This document shows, one piece after another, positions 18,737 through 28,873 of a DNA stretch of 47,487 bases. The translations under genes and the position numbers were made by a program. Each line of letters begins with the position of its first letter. Position 1 is the stretch's first letter. Origin of the DNA: Tissierellia bacterium (GTDB lineage: Bacteria; Bacillota; Clostridia; Tissierellales; Tepidimicrobiaceae); NCBI GenBank assembly GCA_012728595.1, contig JAAYEU010000006.1:1-47487 (forward strand). Direction: 5' to 3'. Under the pieces are notes generated by a model. That model searched no databases, had not been told where the DNA came from, and was given only the letters and a program-made list of their open reading frames with translations.

Positions 18737-19813
18737 ATGAATGCAGAGTTTATTGATGCCCTTGTGGAAATAGAGAAGGAAAAAGGGATTTCTAAGGACA
18801 TCATATTTGATGCTTTAGAATCTGCACTTATATCTAGTTATAAGAAAAACTTTGGATCATCTCAAAATGTTGAAGTTGTAATTAATAGGGAAACAGGAGA
18901 AGTTAAAGTATTTGCAAAAAAAATAGTAGTTGAAGAAGTGGAAAATGAAACTTTGGAAATTAGTTTAGAGGAAGCAAAAGAAATTGATGATAAATATCAA
19001 GTTGATGATATAGTTACATTAGAGGTAACGCCGAGAAACTTTGGAAGAATAGCTGCACAAACTGCTAAACAAGTAGTAATTCAGAGGATAAAGGATGCAG
19101 AGAGGGAAGTCATATATGAGGAGTTTATAAATAGGGAAAATGAAATTATAACTGGGATGATTCAGAGGATTAGTAAGAACAATGTATATATCGATCTCGG
19201 TAAGACTGAAGGTATATTGCCTCCCACTGAACAGATCCAGGGAGAAGTATATAACCAAGGGGATAGAATAAAATTATTTATTCTAGAAGTTAAAAAGACC
19301 ACTAAAGGACCTCAGATTATTCTTTCCAGGTCTCATCCAGGTTTAGTTAAAAGGTTATTTGAGTTGGAGGTTCCAGAAATCCACGAAGGCATTGTGGACA
19401 TATATGCTATATCAAGGGAAGCAGGTTCAAGGAGCAAAATAGCCGTCCATTCAAAAGATCCTAATGTAGATCCAGTAGGTGCATGTGTTGGTTTTAAAGG
19501 TAGTAGAGTAAAAGCTATAGTAGAGGAATTAAATGGCGAAAAAATAGATATTATAGTTTGGAGCAATAATATTGAAGAATTTATTGCTAATAGCTTGAGT
19601 CCGTCTAAGGTATTAAAAGTAGAATTAAATGAAAAGGAAAAATCAGCTATGATAGTAGTTCCTGACCACCAATTATCTTTAGCTATTGGTAAGGAAGGTC
19701 AGAATGCCCGGTTGGCTGCCAAGCTAACCAATTGGAAAATAGATATTAAAAGTGAAAGTCAATATAATGAAGGACTAGAAGAAGATGAGGAACTAGAAGT
19801 TGATAATGAGTGA
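18737..19813 (+). CDS. nusA: Transcription termination/antitermination factor NusA
   Basis: Binds RNA polymerase and nascent RNA, modulating pausing and termination. The 358 residues comprise the N-terminal RNAP-binding domain (residues 1 to about 125), S1 domain (ITGMIQRISKNNVYIDLGK, about 137-200) and tandem KH domains (GACVGFKGSRVKAIVEEL, and the second around LAIGKEGQNARLAAKLTNW). The acidic C-terminal repeats of E. coli NusA are absent, normal for Firmicutes. GGGAGG precedes the ATG. Confidence 0.97.
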   Translation: MNAEFIDALVEIEKEKGISKDIIFDALESALISSYKKNFGSSQNVEVVINRETGEVKVFAKKIVVEEVENETLEISLEEAKEIDDKYQVDDIVTLEVTPRNFGRIAAQTAKQVVIQRIKDAEREVIYEEFINRENEIITGMIQRISKNNVYIDLGKTEGILPPTEQIQGEVYNQGDRIKLFILEVKKTTKGPQIILSRSHPGLVKRLFELEVPEIHEGIVDIYAISREAGSRSKIAVHSKDPNVDPVGACVGFKGSRVKAIVEELNGEKIDIIVWSNNIEEFIANSLSPSKVLKVELNEKEKSAMIVVPDHQLSLAIGKEGQNARLAAKLTNWKIDIKSESQYNEGLEEDEELEVDNE

Positions 19814-19822
19814 GGTGATAAT

Positions 19823-20092
19823 ATGAGAAAGAAAAAAGTGCCATTGAGAAAATGCGTTGCCTGCAATGAAAACAAACCCAAAAAGGAATTAATAAGAATT
19901 GTAAAAAATAAAGAAGGCCTTGTGGATGTGGATTTGACTGGGAAGATGAATGGTAGAGGTGCTTATATCTGCTATAATATTGATTGTTTTAATGAAGCTC
20001 AAAAAAGCAAAAAACTTGATAGAGTATTGGCGATACAAGTACCTGCCGAAGTTTATGATAAACTAATGGGTATATTAGATGCAGACGAATAA
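19823..20092 (+). CDS. rnpM: RNase P modulator RnpM (YlxR family)
   Basis: 89-residue YlxR/DUF448 protein, an RNA-binding protein reported to modulate RNase P in B. subtilis. Diagnostic features are the basic N-terminus KVPLRKCVACNENKPKKELI and the downstream GRGAYIC. GAGGTGATA precedes the ATG. In many Firmicutes a second small gene, ylxQ (L7Ae-like), follows; here infB begins after only 45 bases and no ylxQ is present. Confidence 0.94.
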   Translation: MRKKKVPLRKCVACNENKPKKELIRIVKNKEGLVDVDLTGKMNGRGAYICYNIDCFNEAQKSKKLDRVLAIQVPAEVYDKLMGILDADE

Positions 20093-20137
20093 TGGTAATT
20101 ATATTATCACCTAATAATAAAGATGGGGGTGCATAGA

Positions 20138-22168
20138 TTGGTTAAAATTAGAATTTATGAGTTGGCAAAGGAACTAGGTATGACGAGTAAAGATTTATTG
20201 CACAAGCTAAAAGATTTAGATATAGAAGTAAGCAGCCATATGAGCTCTTTAGAAGACGAAGAAGCTGAGATGATTAAAGAACTTTTAAATGAAGAACAAG
20301 AGGCTAAAACAGCAGAAAAAAAAGTCAATAAGAAAGCTAGCAAAAAAAGTAATAGAGCGAAGAGTAAAAAGAATGATAATGTTGTAAAAGATTATAAGGG
20401 AGATAAAGAAGAAAAGGTTATAGAAGTTGATGAAACCATTATAGTAAAAGATTTGGCAGATTTGATGGGACTAAGTGTAACTCAAGTAATTACCAAATTA
20501 ATAGGCTTAGGTGTTATGGCAAATCAAAATCAGTCTATAGATTTCGATACTGCTAGTATATTAGGCGATGAATTTGGCTTTACTGTTGTAAAAAAAGGTG
20601 GAGGTGAAGATGCTGATACTGAGGAAGAGTTTATCTTTGATTTTGAAGATAAGCCGGAAGATTTGAAACCTAGGCCACCTGTAGTAACTGTTATGGGTCA
20701 TGTTGACCATGGTAAGACTTCTCTACTAGATGCCATTAGAAAGACTTCAGTTACTGCTCAAGAAGCTGGAGGAATAACTCAACACATAGGAGCGTCAACG
20801 GTAAAAGTAAATGGAAAGAAAATTGTATTTTTAGATACACCAGGTCATGAGGCCTTCACATCCATGAGGGCTAGAGGAGCACAAGTTACAGATATAGCTG
20901 TTTTAGTTGTGGCTGCCGATGACGGAGTAATGCCTCAAACCATAGAAGCCATCAATCACGCAAAAGCTGCAGATGTCCCCATAATTGTAGCAATTAATAA
21001 AATTGATAAGCCAACAGCTAATGTAGAAAGGATTAAACAGGAATTAGTGGAACATGGTTTAGTTCCAGAAGAATGGGGTGGAGATACTATAAGTGTACCT
21101 GTTTCAGCTTTGAAAAAAGAGGGTATAGATGAACTATTGGAAATGATTCTTTTAGTAGCAGAATTGCAAGAATTAAAAGCAAATCCTGATAGAAATGCTG
21201 TTGGGACTGTAATAGAAGCTCAGCTAGATAAAGGAAGGGGTCCTGTGGCAACTATATTAGTCCAGAAAGGGACCTTAAAAGTAGGAGACTATGTAGTATC
21301 AGGAACTGCACATGGAAGAGTAAGAGCCATGTTTGATGATAAAGGGAAGAAGGTTAAAAAGGCAGGTCCATCTATGCCTGTTGCTATATTGGGTTTATCT
21401 GAAGTCCCACTATCTGGAGACCTATTATATGAAGTAGACGATGAGAAAATAGCTAAGGCCTATGCAGAAAGAAATAAAGAACTTGAACGAGAAGAGCAAC
21501 TTAAAGCTTCTCAAAAAGTATCATTAGATGACCTGTTTGAAAAAATCCAGTTAGGAGAAATTAAAGATTTAAATATAATTATAAAAACCGATGTAAGAGG
21601 CACTATAGATGCAATAAGACAATCCTTAGAAAAATTGGAAAATGAAGAGGTAAGAATAAACATCATCCATGGCGGTGTTGGTGGAATTACCGAAAGTGAT
21701 GTAATGCTAGCTTCAGCATCAAATGCAATTATTATAGGCTTTAATGTAAGGCCAACCTTAAATGCTTTAGATATAGCAAAAAGAGAAAAGGTCGATGTGA
21801 GAACGTATAGGGTTATATATGATGCAATTGAAGATATTAAATCCGCTATAAAAGGAATGCTAGAACCTGAATATGTAGAGGAGGTTATAGGTAGGGCTCA
21901 AGTTAGGGCAGTTTTCAAAGTTCCAAATGTAGGCAATATAGCAGGAATTTATGTACAACAAGGGAAAATCACAAGAAATTGCAATATCAGGCTATTGAGG
22001 AACGATGTAGTAATCTATGAAGGTAAGGTTGCTACCTTAAAGAGATTTAAGGATGACGTTAGAGAGATAGCTTCAGGATATGAAGGTGGATTAGGGTTAG
22101 AAAATTACAATGATATAAAAGAAGATGATATCTTAGAAGCATATATAATGAAAGAAGTGAAAAGATAA
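20138..22168 (+). CDS. infB: Translation initiation factor IF-2
   Basis: GTPase that places initiator tRNA on the ribosome. Start chosen at TTG 20138 ([14 protein letters not shown]), preceded by GGGGGTG; ATG 20123 lacks a ribosome site because GGGGGTG lies after it. The 676 residues include two IF2-N modules (about 1-55 and 100-150) joined by a Lys-rich linker, the G domain with [16 protein letters not shown] and NKID, and domains II, III and IV. The N-terminal extension is short compared with enterobacterial IF-2, usual for clostridia. Confidence 0.97.
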   Translation: MVKIRIYELAKELGMTSKDLLHKLKDLDIEVSSHMSSLEDEEAEMIKELLNEEQEAKTAEKKVNKKASKKSNRAKSKKNDNVVKDYKGDKEEKVIEVDETIIVKDLADLMGLSVTQVITKLIGLGVMANQNQSIDFDTASILGDEFGFTVVKKGGGEDADTEEEFIFDFEDKPEDLKPRPPVVTVMGHVDHGKTSLLDAIRKTSVTAQEAGGITQHIGASTVKVNGKKIVFLDTPGHEAFTSMRARGAQVTDIAVLVVAADDGVMPQTIEAINHAKAADVPIIVAINKIDKPTANVERIKQELVEHGLVPEEWGGDTISVPVSALKKEGIDELLEMILLVAELQELKANPDRNAVGTVIEAQLDKGRGPVATILVQKGTLKVGDYVVSGTAHGRVRAMFDDKGKKVKKAGPSMPVAILGLSEVPLSGDLLYEVDDEKIAKAYAERNKELEREEQLKASQKVSLDDLFEKIQLGEIKDLNIIIKTDVRGTIDAIRQSLEKLENEEVRINIIHGGVGGITESDVMLASASNAIIIGFNVRPTLNALDIAKREKVDVRTYRVIYDAIEDIKSAIKGMLEPEYVEEVIGRAQVRAVFKVPNVGNIAGIYVQQGKITRNCNIRLLRNDVVIYEGKVATLKRFKDDVREIASGYEGGLGLENYNDIKEDDILEAYIMKEVKR

Positions 22169-22180
22169 GGGGTGGGCCTT

Positions 22181-22558
22181 ATGAAATCTAAAAGACTAAA
22201 TAGAATTTCAGAAGAGATAAAAAAAATTGTGTCAGATCTAATAGCAAGAGAACTTAAAGACCCAAGGATTAATCCTTTGACTAGTATAACTAGTGTTCAA
22301 GTTACCAATGATTTAAGCTATGCCAATATCTATATTAGTGTCCTAGGAGATAAAGAGTCAAAGGAGGAGACCCTAGTAGGACTTAATAGTGCAAAAGGCT
22401 TTATAAGGAAGGAAATGGGTAGAAGAATAGATTTAAGGCATGTACCAGAAGTAATCTTCCATCTAGATGAATCAATAGAACGGGGCCTTTATATTTCTAA
22501 ATTAATCGATGATGTAAATAGACAAGAGGAAGATGAGCGGGGAGATGAGGATGAATAA
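22181..22558 (+). CDS. rbfA: Ribosome-binding factor A
   Basis: Assists maturation of the 30S subunit and 16S rRNA 5' end. The 125-residue KH-type protein has the family pattern RLNRISEEIKKIVSDLIARE, LKDPRI, then TSVQVTNDLSYANIYISVLG and the C-terminal RHVPEVIFHLDESIERG. The start is ATG 22181 after GGGGTGGG; GTG 22172 lies within that site. Its end overlaps the start of nrnA by 8 bases, suggesting translational coupling. Confidence 0.96.
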   Translation: MKSKRLNRISEEIKKIVSDLIARELKDPRINPLTSITSVQVTNDLSYANIYISVLGDKESKEETLVGLNSAKGFIRKEMGRRIDLRHVPEVIFHLDESIERGLYISKLIDDVNRQEEDERGDEDE

Positions 22559-23525
22559 TTCGATTAATCAATCTATTAAAGAAGCAATCGAATTAATAAA
22601 GGATTCCGATAATATATATATAGTTTCCCATGTACAACCAGACGGGGATAACATTGGCTCAACATTAGCTTTAGGTTTAGCTATTAAGAAGTTAAAAGGT
22701 AAAGTAAATATAGTAAAAGTTGATGATATCCCCTCATATTTAATGTTTTTGCCCGGGGTGGACATGATAAAAGAACAAGATATAACTGCCCCTATAGATC
22801 TACTAATATCTTTAGATAGCAGTGATTTGGATAGATTGGGCATAGGTAAAGAATTTGCTTTAAAAGCAAAAAAAATTATAAATATAGATCATCATATAAC
22901 TAATGAAAATTTTGGGCATATAAACATCGTTTCGCCTACATCTGCAGCTACAGCAGAAATAGTCTATGACTTTATTAGGGAGCTGGGAATTAGTATTGAT
23001 AAGGATATTGCAACTTGTATATATACCGGTATAAGCACCGATACGGGAAGTTTTGTCTACAGCAATACTAGTTCCAGAACCCATCTTATAGCTGCAGAAT
23101 TATTAAAAATCGGAATCGATGCAGAGTTAATAAATATAAATTTATATCAGAGCAAAAGTATGCCTAGTGCTAAATTGTTTATCAACTCCCTAAGTCATTT
23201 AGAAACATATTTAGATGATAAAGTAGGATTAGTTAGTATAACCCGGGAGATGTTAATGGAAAACAATGCAAAAATGGAAGACACAGAAGGGATAATATCC
23301 TTCATAAGGGGCATCGATACTATTGAGGTTGCATGTATTTTAAAGGAAATGGATGAAGAGGAGATAAAAGTTAGCTTGAGGAGTAAAAAACATATAGATG
23401 TTTCTAAGATCTGTAGAAAATTTAATGGCGGTGGGCATATCAGAGCTGCGGGGTGTACTATCTATGAAGAAATATCTAAAGCTAAGCAATTAATATTAGA
23501 TGAAATCATATCGACTTTTAGGTGA
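22551..23525 (+). CDS. nrnA: DHH/DHHA1 phosphoesterase (NrnA-type nanoRNase / pAp phosphatase)
   Basis: 324-residue DHH-superfamily enzyme that degrades very short RNAs and, in B. subtilis, dephosphorylates pAp. Motifs visible: SHVQPDGDNIGS (motif I), DSSDLDRLG (motif II), NIDHHITNENFG (DHH, motif III), TGISTDTGSF (motif IV) and the C-terminal DHHA1 GGGH in FNGGGHIRAAGC. The start is ATG 22551 after GGGGAG. It lies between rbfA and truB, the normal Firmicutes position. Confidence 0.92.
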   Translation: MNNSINQSIKEAIELIKDSDNIYIVSHVQPDGDNIGSTLALGLAIKKLKGKVNIVKVDDIPSYLMFLPGVDMIKEQDITAPIDLLISLDSSDLDRLGIGKEFALKAKKIINIDHHITNENFGHINIVSPTSAATAEIVYDFIRELGISIDKDIATCIYTGISTDTGSFVYSNTSSRTHLIAAELLKIGIDAELININLYQSKSMPSAKLFINSLSHLETYLDDKVGLVSITREMLMENNAKMEDTEGIISFIRGIDTIEVACILKEMDEEEIKVSLRSKKHIDVSKICRKFNGGGHIRAAGCTIYEEISKAKQLILDEIISTFR

Positions 23526-23529
23526 TGAA

Positions 23530-24420
23530 ATGGATGGAGTAATCAATATTTTTAAACCAAAAGGTGTTACTTCCCATGATATTGTTAAAAGGGTAAGAAA
23601 AATTTTAGGCATAAAAAAGGTAGGCCATGCAGGAACTTTGGATCCCTATGCTACTGGAGTTCTGCCTGTCTGCGTTGGTAAGGGAACAAGGATTAGCGAA
23701 TATTTACTAGATTTAGATAAGGAATATGTTGGTGAATTAACCCTTGGTATTGCAACTGATACTCAGGATATGGAAGGGGAGGTTATTAGTGCCTCCAGTA
23801 GAAGGGTTACTAAATCTGAAATCTTTGCTGTTTTTGACCGGTTTAAAGGCGAAATATATCAGACTCCTCCCATGTATTCCGCTATTAAATATAAGGGTAG
23901 AAAGTTATATGAATTAGCAAGGGAAGGTAAGACAGTAGAAAGGCCTGCTAGAAAAGCTAAAATATATGATTTAAAGATATATGACATCATAGATGATGAA
24001 AAGGTAATTTTCTATGTTAAATGTTCAAAAGGTACCTATATAAGAACTCTATGTCACGATATAGGTGAGCTTTTGGGTACATATGGCCATATGTCCTACT
24101 TAATTAGAACAGGTGTAGGGAAATTTAGCATAAGTGACAGTTATAGTCTGGATTATATAGAGAAATTAGATAAAGGCGACTTAAAAAAAGTTATTATTCC
24201 TTTAGATGACAGTTTAACCCATCTGGATTATATAGAGATTGATAAGAGGTTCTATAACAATTTAATTAATGGCAATATTATTCCAATTAAATTAGATGAA
24301 AAGCATTATAAATTTGAAAAGCCTTTAAGGGTATACTGTAAGGGTAAATTCTTAGGAATAGGTAGAATAACAAAAAGAAATGATATAATTAACATAAAAA
24401 TGGATAAAGTCCTTGCATAG
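23530..24420 (+). CDS. truB: tRNA pseudouridine(55) synthase TruB
   Basis: Makes pseudouridine 55 in the T-loop of tRNAs. The 296 residues show GVINIFKPKGVTSHDIV, the catalytic Asp in HAGTLDPYATGVLPVC, the YQTPPMYSAIKYKGRKLYELAR segment region and the CSKGTYIRTLCHDIG motif. The start is ATG 23530 after AGGTGATG; an earlier in-frame ATG at 23500 lies inside nrnA. The next gene is ribF, as in most bacteria. Confidence 0.96.
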   Translation: MDGVINIFKPKGVTSHDIVKRVRKILGIKKVGHAGTLDPYATGVLPVCVGKGTRISEYLLDLDKEYVGELTLGIATDTQDMEGEVISASSRRVTKSEIFAVFDRFKGEIYQTPPMYSAIKYKGRKLYELAREGKTVERPARKAKIYDLKIYDIIDDEKVIFYVKCSKGTYIRTLCHDIGELLGTYGHMSYLIRTGVGKFSISDSYSLDYIEKLDKGDLKKVIIPLDDSLTHLDYIEIDKRFYNNLINGNIIPIKLDEKHYKFEKPLRVYCKGKFLGIGRITKRNDIINIKMDKVLA

Positions 24421-24430
24421 GGTGGTCAAT

Positions 24431-25357
24431 ATGGAAATCATAGATTTAAATGGATATGAAGAAAAAAGATTTGAAACTGCTGTAGCTTTAGGGAACTTTG
24501 ACGGAGTTCATGTTGGACATGAACATTTGATTAGAGATAATATAAAAAAGGCAAAAGAGATGAATTTGAAATCATCAGTCCTCTTGTTTAAAAACCATAC
24601 CAGAACTACTTTAACAAATGAAGGAAAACCGAAACTGAAAATAATCACTCCATATGAAAAGAAAGTAAACATAATAGAAAAGCTAGGGATTGATTTAATA
24701 TTTAGCATAGACTTTGATAAAAATATAATGTCATTATCACCGGAAGATTTTGTTGAGAAATTTTTGATTAAAAAATTGAACTCTAAGTTAGTAACCGTTG
24801 GGTTTGATTATAGATTTTGATATAAAGCAAAAGGCGATAGTAGATTATTAAAAAAGCTAGGGAATGATTTAGGCTTTAAAGTCAATATAATAGAACCAAT
24901 CTATATAGAGGGTGAGCTTATAAGTAGTACTAGGATTCGCCAATTAATAAAATCAGGTCTAATTAGTAAAGCCAATAAATTTCTCGGTAAAAAGTACTCT
25001 ATTTCTGGACGAGTCATAAAAGGTGATAGCAGGGGAGCTGGCATGGGTTTTCCAACGGCTAATTTAAAATTAACTGATGATTACGTAGTTCCGAAGATTG
25101 GAGTATATGAAACAATTACGCTTCTAGAGGGTGGCGAAAGATATAGAAGCTTAACCAATATTGGATACAACCCAACTTTTGATGGAAAAGAGTTAAAAAT
25201 TGAGACACATATTTTAAATTTTGAAGGCAACTTGTATGATAAGGATATTGAAATAAGTTTTATTGATTATATCAGGGATGATATTAAGTTTGATACAGTT
25301 GAAGAACTTATCAAACAAATTCAACTAGACATAGAATATATTAAGAAAAAACAATAA
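24431..25357 (+). pseudogene. ribF: Bifunctional riboflavin kinase/FAD synthetase RibF, interrupted by an in-frame TGA
   Basis: Converts riboflavin to FMN and FAD. From ATG 24431 the FAD synthetase domain reads normally (ALGNFDGVHVGHEHL, then VTVGFDYRF) to a TGA at 24818-24820. The same frame then continues YKAKGDSRLL, ISSTRIRQLI, the flavokinase motif GMGFPTAN and NIGYNPTFDG to the TAA at 25355-25357. Family members read GFDYRFGYKAKGD, so TGA stands in place of Gly GGA. No other damage is visible. Either this is a single-base sequence error or a recent nonsense mutation; the truncated 129-residue product would lack the STRIR motif and the kinase domain. Confidence 0.9.
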
Positions 25358-25359
25358 TG

Positions 25360-25388
25360 TTTACATTTAGAAAAATATATGATAATAT
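25360..25388 (+). promoter_or_regulatory. Promoter of rpsO
   Basis: TTTACA at 25360-25365, a 17-base spacer and TAATAT at 25383-25388. It starts immediately after the ribF stop codon and gives a leader of about 90 bases before rpsO. Confidence 0.65.
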
Positions 25389-25407
25389 TGATTTGATAAG
25401 ATAAAAA

Positions 25408-25453
25408 CCATATGCAAAGTTTGTCGTACCTCGGCGATTTACTTAGCTTATGG
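25408..25453 (+). promoter_or_regulatory. Candidate S15 leader structure upstream of rpsO
   Basis: CCATATGC (25408-25415) can pair with GCTTATGG (25446-25453), leaving one T-T mismatch, and encloses a small inner stem (TCG 25424-25426 with CGA 25435-25437). S15 represses its own mRNA through structured leaders in several bacteria; the match here is by position and pairing only. Confidence 0.4.
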
Positions 25454-25486
25454 AGTAATAATAAATTAAGAGGAGGTTTTATAGAA

Positions 25487-25756
25487 ATGTCAATGACCAA
25501 GGAAGAAAAAAACAAAATAATAGAAGAGTATAGGCTACATGAAGGAGATACTGGTTCACCAGAAGTTCAAATTGCAATTCTAACCCATAGAATCAACTCC
25601 TTAACGGAGCATCTTAAAGTCCACAAAAAGGATCATCACTCAAGAAGAGGATTATTTAAGATGATTGGTCAAAGAAGAGGATTACTGAGATACTTGGAGA
25701 AGAAGGACATAGAAAGATATAGAGCATTAATTGAAAAACTAGGCATTAGAGGATAA
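25487..25756 (+). CDS. rpsO: 30S ribosomal protein S15
   Basis: 89-residue S15, normal length. The family core is complete: [35 protein letters not shown] and [10 protein letters not shown]. The start is ATG 25487, 10 bases after AGGAGG (25471-25476); the in-frame ATG at 25493 is the alternative and would remove two residues. It has its own promoter and a terminator-like hairpin before pnp, allowing separate control. Confidence 0.97.
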   Translation: MSMTKEEKNKIIEEYRLHEGDTGSPEVQIAILTHRINSLTEHLKVHKKDHHSRRGLFKMIGQRRGLLRYLEKKDIERYRALIEKLGIRG

Positions 25757-25758
25757 TA

Positions 25759-25790
25759 AGAGCGGGGGACTTTTCCCGCTCTATTGATTT
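25759..25790 (+). terminator. Terminator-like hairpin after rpsO
   Basis: AGAGCGGG (25759-25766) pairs with CCCGCTCT (25775-25782) around an 8-base loop, then ATTGATTT. The strong GC stem with a weak T-tract suggests partial termination before pnp. Confidence 0.65.
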
Positions 25791-25805
25791 ATTAATTATA
25801 GGAAG

Positions 25806-25835
25806 TTGAAATTTGATAAGCTTTATAATTATAAT
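25806..25835 (+). promoter_or_regulatory. Possible promoter of pnp
   Basis: TTGAAA at 25806-25811, an 18-base spacer and TATAAT at 25830-25835. A second TATAAT at 25870-25875 has no good -35. The region is very AT-rich, so chance matches are possible. Confidence 0.45.
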
Positions 25836-25906
25836 ACAATTATAGTGTGGTTTTTAATCAATAAAAGGTTATAATATAATAATGAAAAATAAAAAGGAGG
25901 TAGAGC

Positions 25907-28003
25907 ATGGAAAAACAGTTTAACTATTCTCTGGCTGGAAGAGATTTAACAGTGACAGTTGGAAAAGTAGCTGAACAAGCTAATGGTGCATGTTTAGTTC
26001 AATATGGAGATACAGTTATACTAGTAACAGCTACAGCTTCCAAGGAGCCAAGAGAAGGAATTGATTTTTTCCCATTAAGTGTTGATTTTGAGGAAAGGCT
26101 ATATTCGGTAGGAAAAATCCCTGGTGGATTTATCAAAAGAGAGGGTAAGCCAAGTGATAAGGCAATACTTACAGCAAGGTTAATCGACAGACCCATACGG
26201 CCACTTTTTCCTGAAGGATACAGAAATGATGTACAAGTTATAGCGACAGCCTTATCAGTTGATCAGGATTGTCCCCCGGATATAGTTGGAATGTTAGGCT
26301 CTTCCATAGCCTTATCTATATCAGATATTCCCTTCAATGGACCTACAGGTTCTGTATTAATAGGATTAGTAGATGGAAAGCTTGTTCTAAATCCAACTGC
26401 TGAGGAGAGGGAAAAATCCAAGCTTCACTTGGTTGTATCAGGCACAAAAGATGCCATTATGATGGTTGAAGCTGGAGCTCATGAAGTAGATGAGGAGACA
26501 ATTTTAGAAGCTATTTTATTTGCCCACGAAGAGATTAAAAAGTTATGTGAATTTATTGAAGAAATCCAAAAAGAAGTTGGTAAAGAAAAACAGGATTTCG
26601 TTATATTCAAACCTGATGAGCAGATAGAAAAGGAAGTAAAAGAGTATGCCTCGGAAAAGCTCATCAATGCTATTCAAACAGTAGATAAACAAGAGAGAGA
26701 AAACGCCATCGAGGAAGTTTTTGAGGAAACAATTGAGAAATTTATTGAAATATATCCTGAGAATGAAAAGGATATACTGGATGTGCTAGATAGCATATTG
26801 AAGGCTGAAGTTCGAAGGCTTATTTTAGAAGAAGGGATTAGACCAGATAATAGGAAAATCGATGAGATACGTCCTATTAGCTGTGAAGTAGGAATACTTC
26901 CAAGAACCCATGGGTCAGGTTTATTTAAAAGGGGTCAAACCCAGGTATTAACTGTAGCAACTTTAGGTGCATCGAGTGACGTTCAGGTAATCGACGGATT
27001 AAGCGATGAGGAATCCAAAAGGTATATGCACCATTATAACTTCCCACCTTATTCAGTTGGTGAAACTAGAGTACTAAGGGGCCCCGGTAGAAGGGAAATA
27101 GGCCATGGAGCTTTAGCAGAAAAAGCTTTAGAACCTGTAATTCCTGATGTAGATGAATTCCCTTATACTATCAGATTAGTATCCGAGGTATTGAGTTCTA
27201 ATGGATCCAGTTCTCAAGCCAGTGTTTGTGGTAGTACTTTAGCTTTATTAGATGCTGGAGTGCCTATAAAAGCGCCTGTTGCAGGAATTGCTATGGGGTT
27301 AATAAAATCGGAAGATAAGGTTGTAATTTTATCAGATATTCAGGGTATAGAAGATCATTTAGGAGATATGGACTTTAAAGTGGCAGGAACAGAAAAAGGG
27401 GTAACGGCAATCCAAATGGACATTAAAATATCTGGCATAGATAGAGCGATTTTACAAGAAGCTTTAAATAGGGCCAAAGAAGGTAGATTATTCATATTGG
27501 AAAAGATGAAAGAAGTTATTTCAGCTCCTAGAAAAGAACTTTCACCCTATGCTCCAAGGATACTCACAATGCAAGTGGATCCAGATAAGATTAGAGATAT
27601 TATTGGTCCTGGAGGAAAGATGATCAATAAAATCATAGATGAGACTGGCGTGAAAATTGATATAGAAGATGATGGTAGAGTTTCAATTGCATCAGATAAT
27701 ATGGATAATGGAGAAAGGGCTGTAGAATTAATAAGTAAAATTATAAAAGATGTGGAAGTTGGAGAAATTTATATGGGCAAAGTTATAAAAATAGTTCCAT
27801 TTGGTGCTTTCGTTGAAATTGCCAATGGTAAAGAAGGATTACTCCACATATCCAATATTGCAAATGAGAGGATAAACAGAGTAGAAGACGTATTATCTAT
27901 TGGAGATGAAGTATTAGTAAAGGTAGTGGAAATTGATAACCAAGGCAGAATAAACCTTTCTAGGAAAGCAGTATTACCTAAGCCAGAGAAGGAAAAAAAA
28001 TAA
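25907..28003 (+). CDS. pnp: Polyribonucleotide nucleotidyltransferase (PNPase)
   Basis: Phosphorolytic 3'-5' exoribonuclease of mRNA decay. The 698 residues contain two RNase PH domains (first around [20 protein letters not shown], second around [19 protein letters not shown] and [20 protein letters not shown]), a KH domain ([16 protein letters not shown]) and an S1 domain ([20 protein letters not shown]). AGGAGGT precedes the ATG. The length is normal and no lesions are seen. rpsO-pnp is the usual bacterial pairing. Confidence 0.98.
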   Translation: MEKQFNYSLAGRDLTVTVGKVAEQANGACLVQYGDTVILVTATASKEPREGIDFFPLSVDFEERLYSVGKIPGGFIKREGKPSDKAILTARLIDRPIRPLFPEGYRNDVQVIATALSVDQDCPPDIVGMLGSSIALSISDIPFNGPTGSVLIGLVDGKLVLNPTAEEREKSKLHLVVSGTKDAIMMVEAGAHEVDEETILEAILFAHEEIKKLCEFIEEIQKEVGKEKQDFVIFKPDEQIEKEVKEYASEKLINAIQTVDKQERENAIEEVFEETIEKFIEIYPENEKDILDVLDSILKAEVRRLILEEGIRPDNRKIDEIRPISCEVGILPRTHGSGLFKRGQTQVLTVATLGASSDVQVIDGLSDEESKRYMHHYNFPPYSVGETRVLRGPGRREIGHGALAEKALEPVIPDVDEFPYTIRLVSEVLSSNGSSSQASVCGSTLALLDAGVPIKAPVAGIAMGLIKSEDKVVILSDIQGIEDHLGDMDFKVAGTEKGVTAIQMDIKISGIDRAILQEALNRAKEGRLFILEKMKEVISAPRKELSPYAPRILTMQVDPDKIRDIIGPGGKMINKIIDETGVKIDIEDDGRVSIASDNMDNGERAVELISKIIKDVEVGEIYMGKVIKIVPFGAFVEIANGKEGLLHISNIANERINRVEDVLSIGDEVLVKVVEIDNQGRINLSRKAVLPKPEKEKK

Positions 28004-28021
28004 AATACTAAACACTAAATG

Positions 28022-28049
28022 CATGAACCCAAATTAGGTTCATGTTTTT
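28022..28049 (+). terminator. Rho-independent terminator after pnp
   Basis: CATGAACC (28022-28029) pairs perfectly with GGTTCATG (28037-28044), with a 7-base loop and then five T residues. Confidence 0.9.
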
Positions 28050-28144
28050 AATTTATATTTTTTTGTAGATCAGGTATATATTTAAAATAATTCAATATCC
28101 CTCTGAATATAAATAGTGGTAGAAAGAATATTGGAGGGATAGAG

Positions 28145-28852
28145 TTGAAAATTTTAATAATAAATAAAAGGATGATGACTTATATTTTAATGGCTATTTT
28201 AGTTATCATAGTTGTGGGAACCCTTTATTACTTTTATAATAGGGTTGATGAAACTTTTAATATGGATATTTATTATAAAGGGAATGTAGAGGATAAGATA
28301 GTATCATTTGCCTGCAATGTTGACTGGGGAAATGAATACATAGAGCCTATGTTAGAAATCTTTGAACGAGCAAATATCAGAATAACTTTTTTTGTTACTG
28401 GGACTTGGGCTGAAAAATATCCTGAGCTTCTAAAAACCATTTATAATGCTGGACATGAAATTGGAAATCATGGGTATAGACATATTGACTATGATAAGTT
28501 GAGCTATGACAACAATAGGGAGGAAATCTTAAAGGCCCATAATGTTATTTACAATATAATAGGTGAAGAACCTAATTTTTTTGCTCCACCTTCTGGTGCG
28601 TATAATGATAATACAATTAAGGCAGCAAAGGATTTAAATTATGATATAATTATGTGGAGTATAGATACAATAGATTGGAGAGATGACAGTACTAGGGATA
28701 AAATCATTAATAGAGTAACTAGTAAAATACATAAATCAGCTATTGTGTTGATGCATCCAACAAAAGAAACAGTAAGTGCCCTACCCGAGATAATAGAATA
28801 TTTGATTAATAAAGGATATAAGATAGGAAGGATTAGCGATGTAGTAAAATAA
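28145..28852 (+). CDS. Membrane-anchored polysaccharide deacetylase (NodB fold, YlxY-like)
   Basis: 235 residues, TTG start 6 bases after GGAGGG. A transmembrane anchor at about 10-29 (MMTYILMAILVIIVVGTLYY) is followed by an extracellular NodB homology domain: ITFFVTGTWAEKYPELL, GHEIGNHGYRHIDY (metal-binding His motif), FFAPPSGAYND and IVLMHPTKETV. The first motif, normally TFDDG, reads SFACNVDWG, so the usual Asp pair is changed; activity may be altered. The position between pnp and an M16 peptidase matches B. subtilis ylxY, a deacetylase-like gene of unclear function. Confidence 0.87.
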   Translation: MKILIINKRMMTYILMAILVIIVVGTLYYFYNRVDETFNMDIYYKGNVEDKIVSFACNVDWGNEYIEPMLEIFERANIRITFFVTGTWAEKYPELLKTIYNAGHEIGNHGYRHIDYDKLSYDNNREEILKAHNVIYNIIGEEPNFFAPPSGAYNDNTIKAAKDLNYDIIMWSIDTIDWRDDSTRDKIINRVTSKIHKSAIVLMHPTKETVSALPEIIEYLINKGYKIGRISDVVK

Positions 28853-28873
28853 ATAACAATTAGGAGGACAGAG

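Noticed and set aside
24818-24820. Genetic code change with TGA read as Gly
   Set aside because: rseP, nrnA, the 82-residue coiled-coil gene and the M16 peptidase gene end properly in TGA, so TGA is a normal stop here.
24818-24820. Selenocysteine at the ribF TGA
   Set aside because: The position is a conserved Gly, not Cys, and no selenocysteine-insertion-type hairpin was recognised just downstream.
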